Origin: Eutreptiella sp. 'Long Island Sound 2002'
Taxonomy: Eukaryota > Euglenozoa > Euglenophyceae > Eutreptiales > Eutreptiaceae
DNA length: 64,000 nucleotides
Direction: 5' to 3'
Assembly: GCA_964036045.1 (NCBI GenBank)
Contig: OZ038379.1
Span: 23,778,152-23,842,151 of the forward strand
Both the position numbers and the translations under genes were made by a program. The notes beneath the pieces were generated by a model. It was given only the letters and a program-made list of their open reading frames with translations. It did no database searches and was not told where the DNA came from. This document shows, one piece after another, positions 63,578 to 64,000 of the stretch (the stretch's first letter is position 1; every line of letters begins with the position of its first letter).

Positions 63578-64000
63578 GCGCGCGTACACTGCCTGCACAG
63601 GCATGGGCAGCTGGTGCGGCGGTGCAATAACGTTGAGTCCTCTGGCGTGTGTCGTCGGTGCTGTGGCGGCGGTCGCGCCCCAGGGGTGCGGCTCGCGCGT
63701 CCTGATGTACACGGGCTTGGGTCAGGGTGGGTTTGGTGAGGTGTCTCTTTGCTTCTGGAGCTGGCTGGTTAGGCGGCTGTGTGGGCTGTGGGTGTGGGCT
63801 GTGGTTACGTTGTTCCCTCGGTGGGCCTGGTTAGGAGTCAAGGGTTAGCGATTTCGGGGTGTGGCTCGGGTTTGATTTGTGCTTGGGTTCTGGATCGGTT
63901 AGGCAGTTGCGACGGTAGCGGGCCTGGGTTCGGTGCCTTTGGGCGTGGTGGTGCCCGTTGTCGTGTGCGTTGGCGTCCTTCGGCGTCCGGTTTGTTTGGT
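63578..64000. other. GC-rich DNA at the right edge, no gene recognised
   Basis: GTGGGCTGTGGG-type words resemble the GT-rich spacers elsewhere, but the CCACTCCTGG core is absent. Nothing can be supported. Confidence 0.5.

Noticed and set aside
62811-63848. Several overlapping ORFs at the right end
   Set aside because: GC-rich tandem sequence; frames on both strands overlap and carry no recognisable domain.
1-64000. CRISPR arrays, bacterial operons or plasmid features
   Set aside because: Repeats here are minisatellites or transposon parts with variable spacing. Genes have introns and eukaryotic retroelement organisation.

Overview
This window is repeat-dominated nuclear DNA of a eukaryote. 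It has no bacterial operons, rRNA or complete tRNA gene. It holds chromodomain Ty3/gypsy retrotransposons, a LINE with an RNase H domain, a cut-and-paste DNA transposon with spliceosomal introns, MITE-like repeats, a possible tRNA-derived SINE and GC-rich minisatellites. A microalga or other protist is the likeliest host, but this is inference and I cannot name the species. No confident single-copy host gene was found.

Layout. 1-2856: GC/GT-rich minisatellite built on a hairpin-capable CCACTCCTGGC unit. 2857-8175: two copies of a 265-bp MITE-like repeat around a broken paralogue of an intact unknown gene at 6838-7932 (-). 8428-10860: microsatellite and tandem arrays of about 540 and 306 bp. 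10900-11800: LINE fragment on the minus strand. 11893-13854, 31425-31878 and 36634-38165: three pieces of one old minus-strand LTR element (D: gag, protease, methylase-like domain). D is split by two later insertions: element A (13855-31424) and a DNA transposon (31879-36633). 38166-42547: AT-richer DNA without a gene, carrying one tRNA-like SINE head. 43080-44056: second minisatellite of the same family. 44057-55251: plus-strand chromovirus B. 55252-62712: minus-strand relative C, whose LTR was later split by a 5'-truncated LINE (55662-58415). 62713-64000: GC-rich sequence with a short tandem repeat.

Nested history. Element A interrupts gag of D and has a 4-bp target duplication (CTGG). The DNA transposon interrupts the same gag with a 2-bp duplication. 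Removing both restores the D gag frame at each junction. The LINE has an 18-bp target duplication inside the C LTR.

Main biological points. (1) In A, B and D, gag and pol lie in one frame separated by a single stop followed by CGG or AGG, which suggests programmed readthrough. (2) All three carry a degenerate DNA-adenine-methylase-like region after the protease; in A and B it lies between protease and RT. (3) The DNA transposon has an apparently intact transposase and two unknown partner genes. Its introns are filled with the same TTCGAACGAA palindromes as its two ends, an introner-like design. All domain and family calls come from reading motifs by eye; no database search was run.
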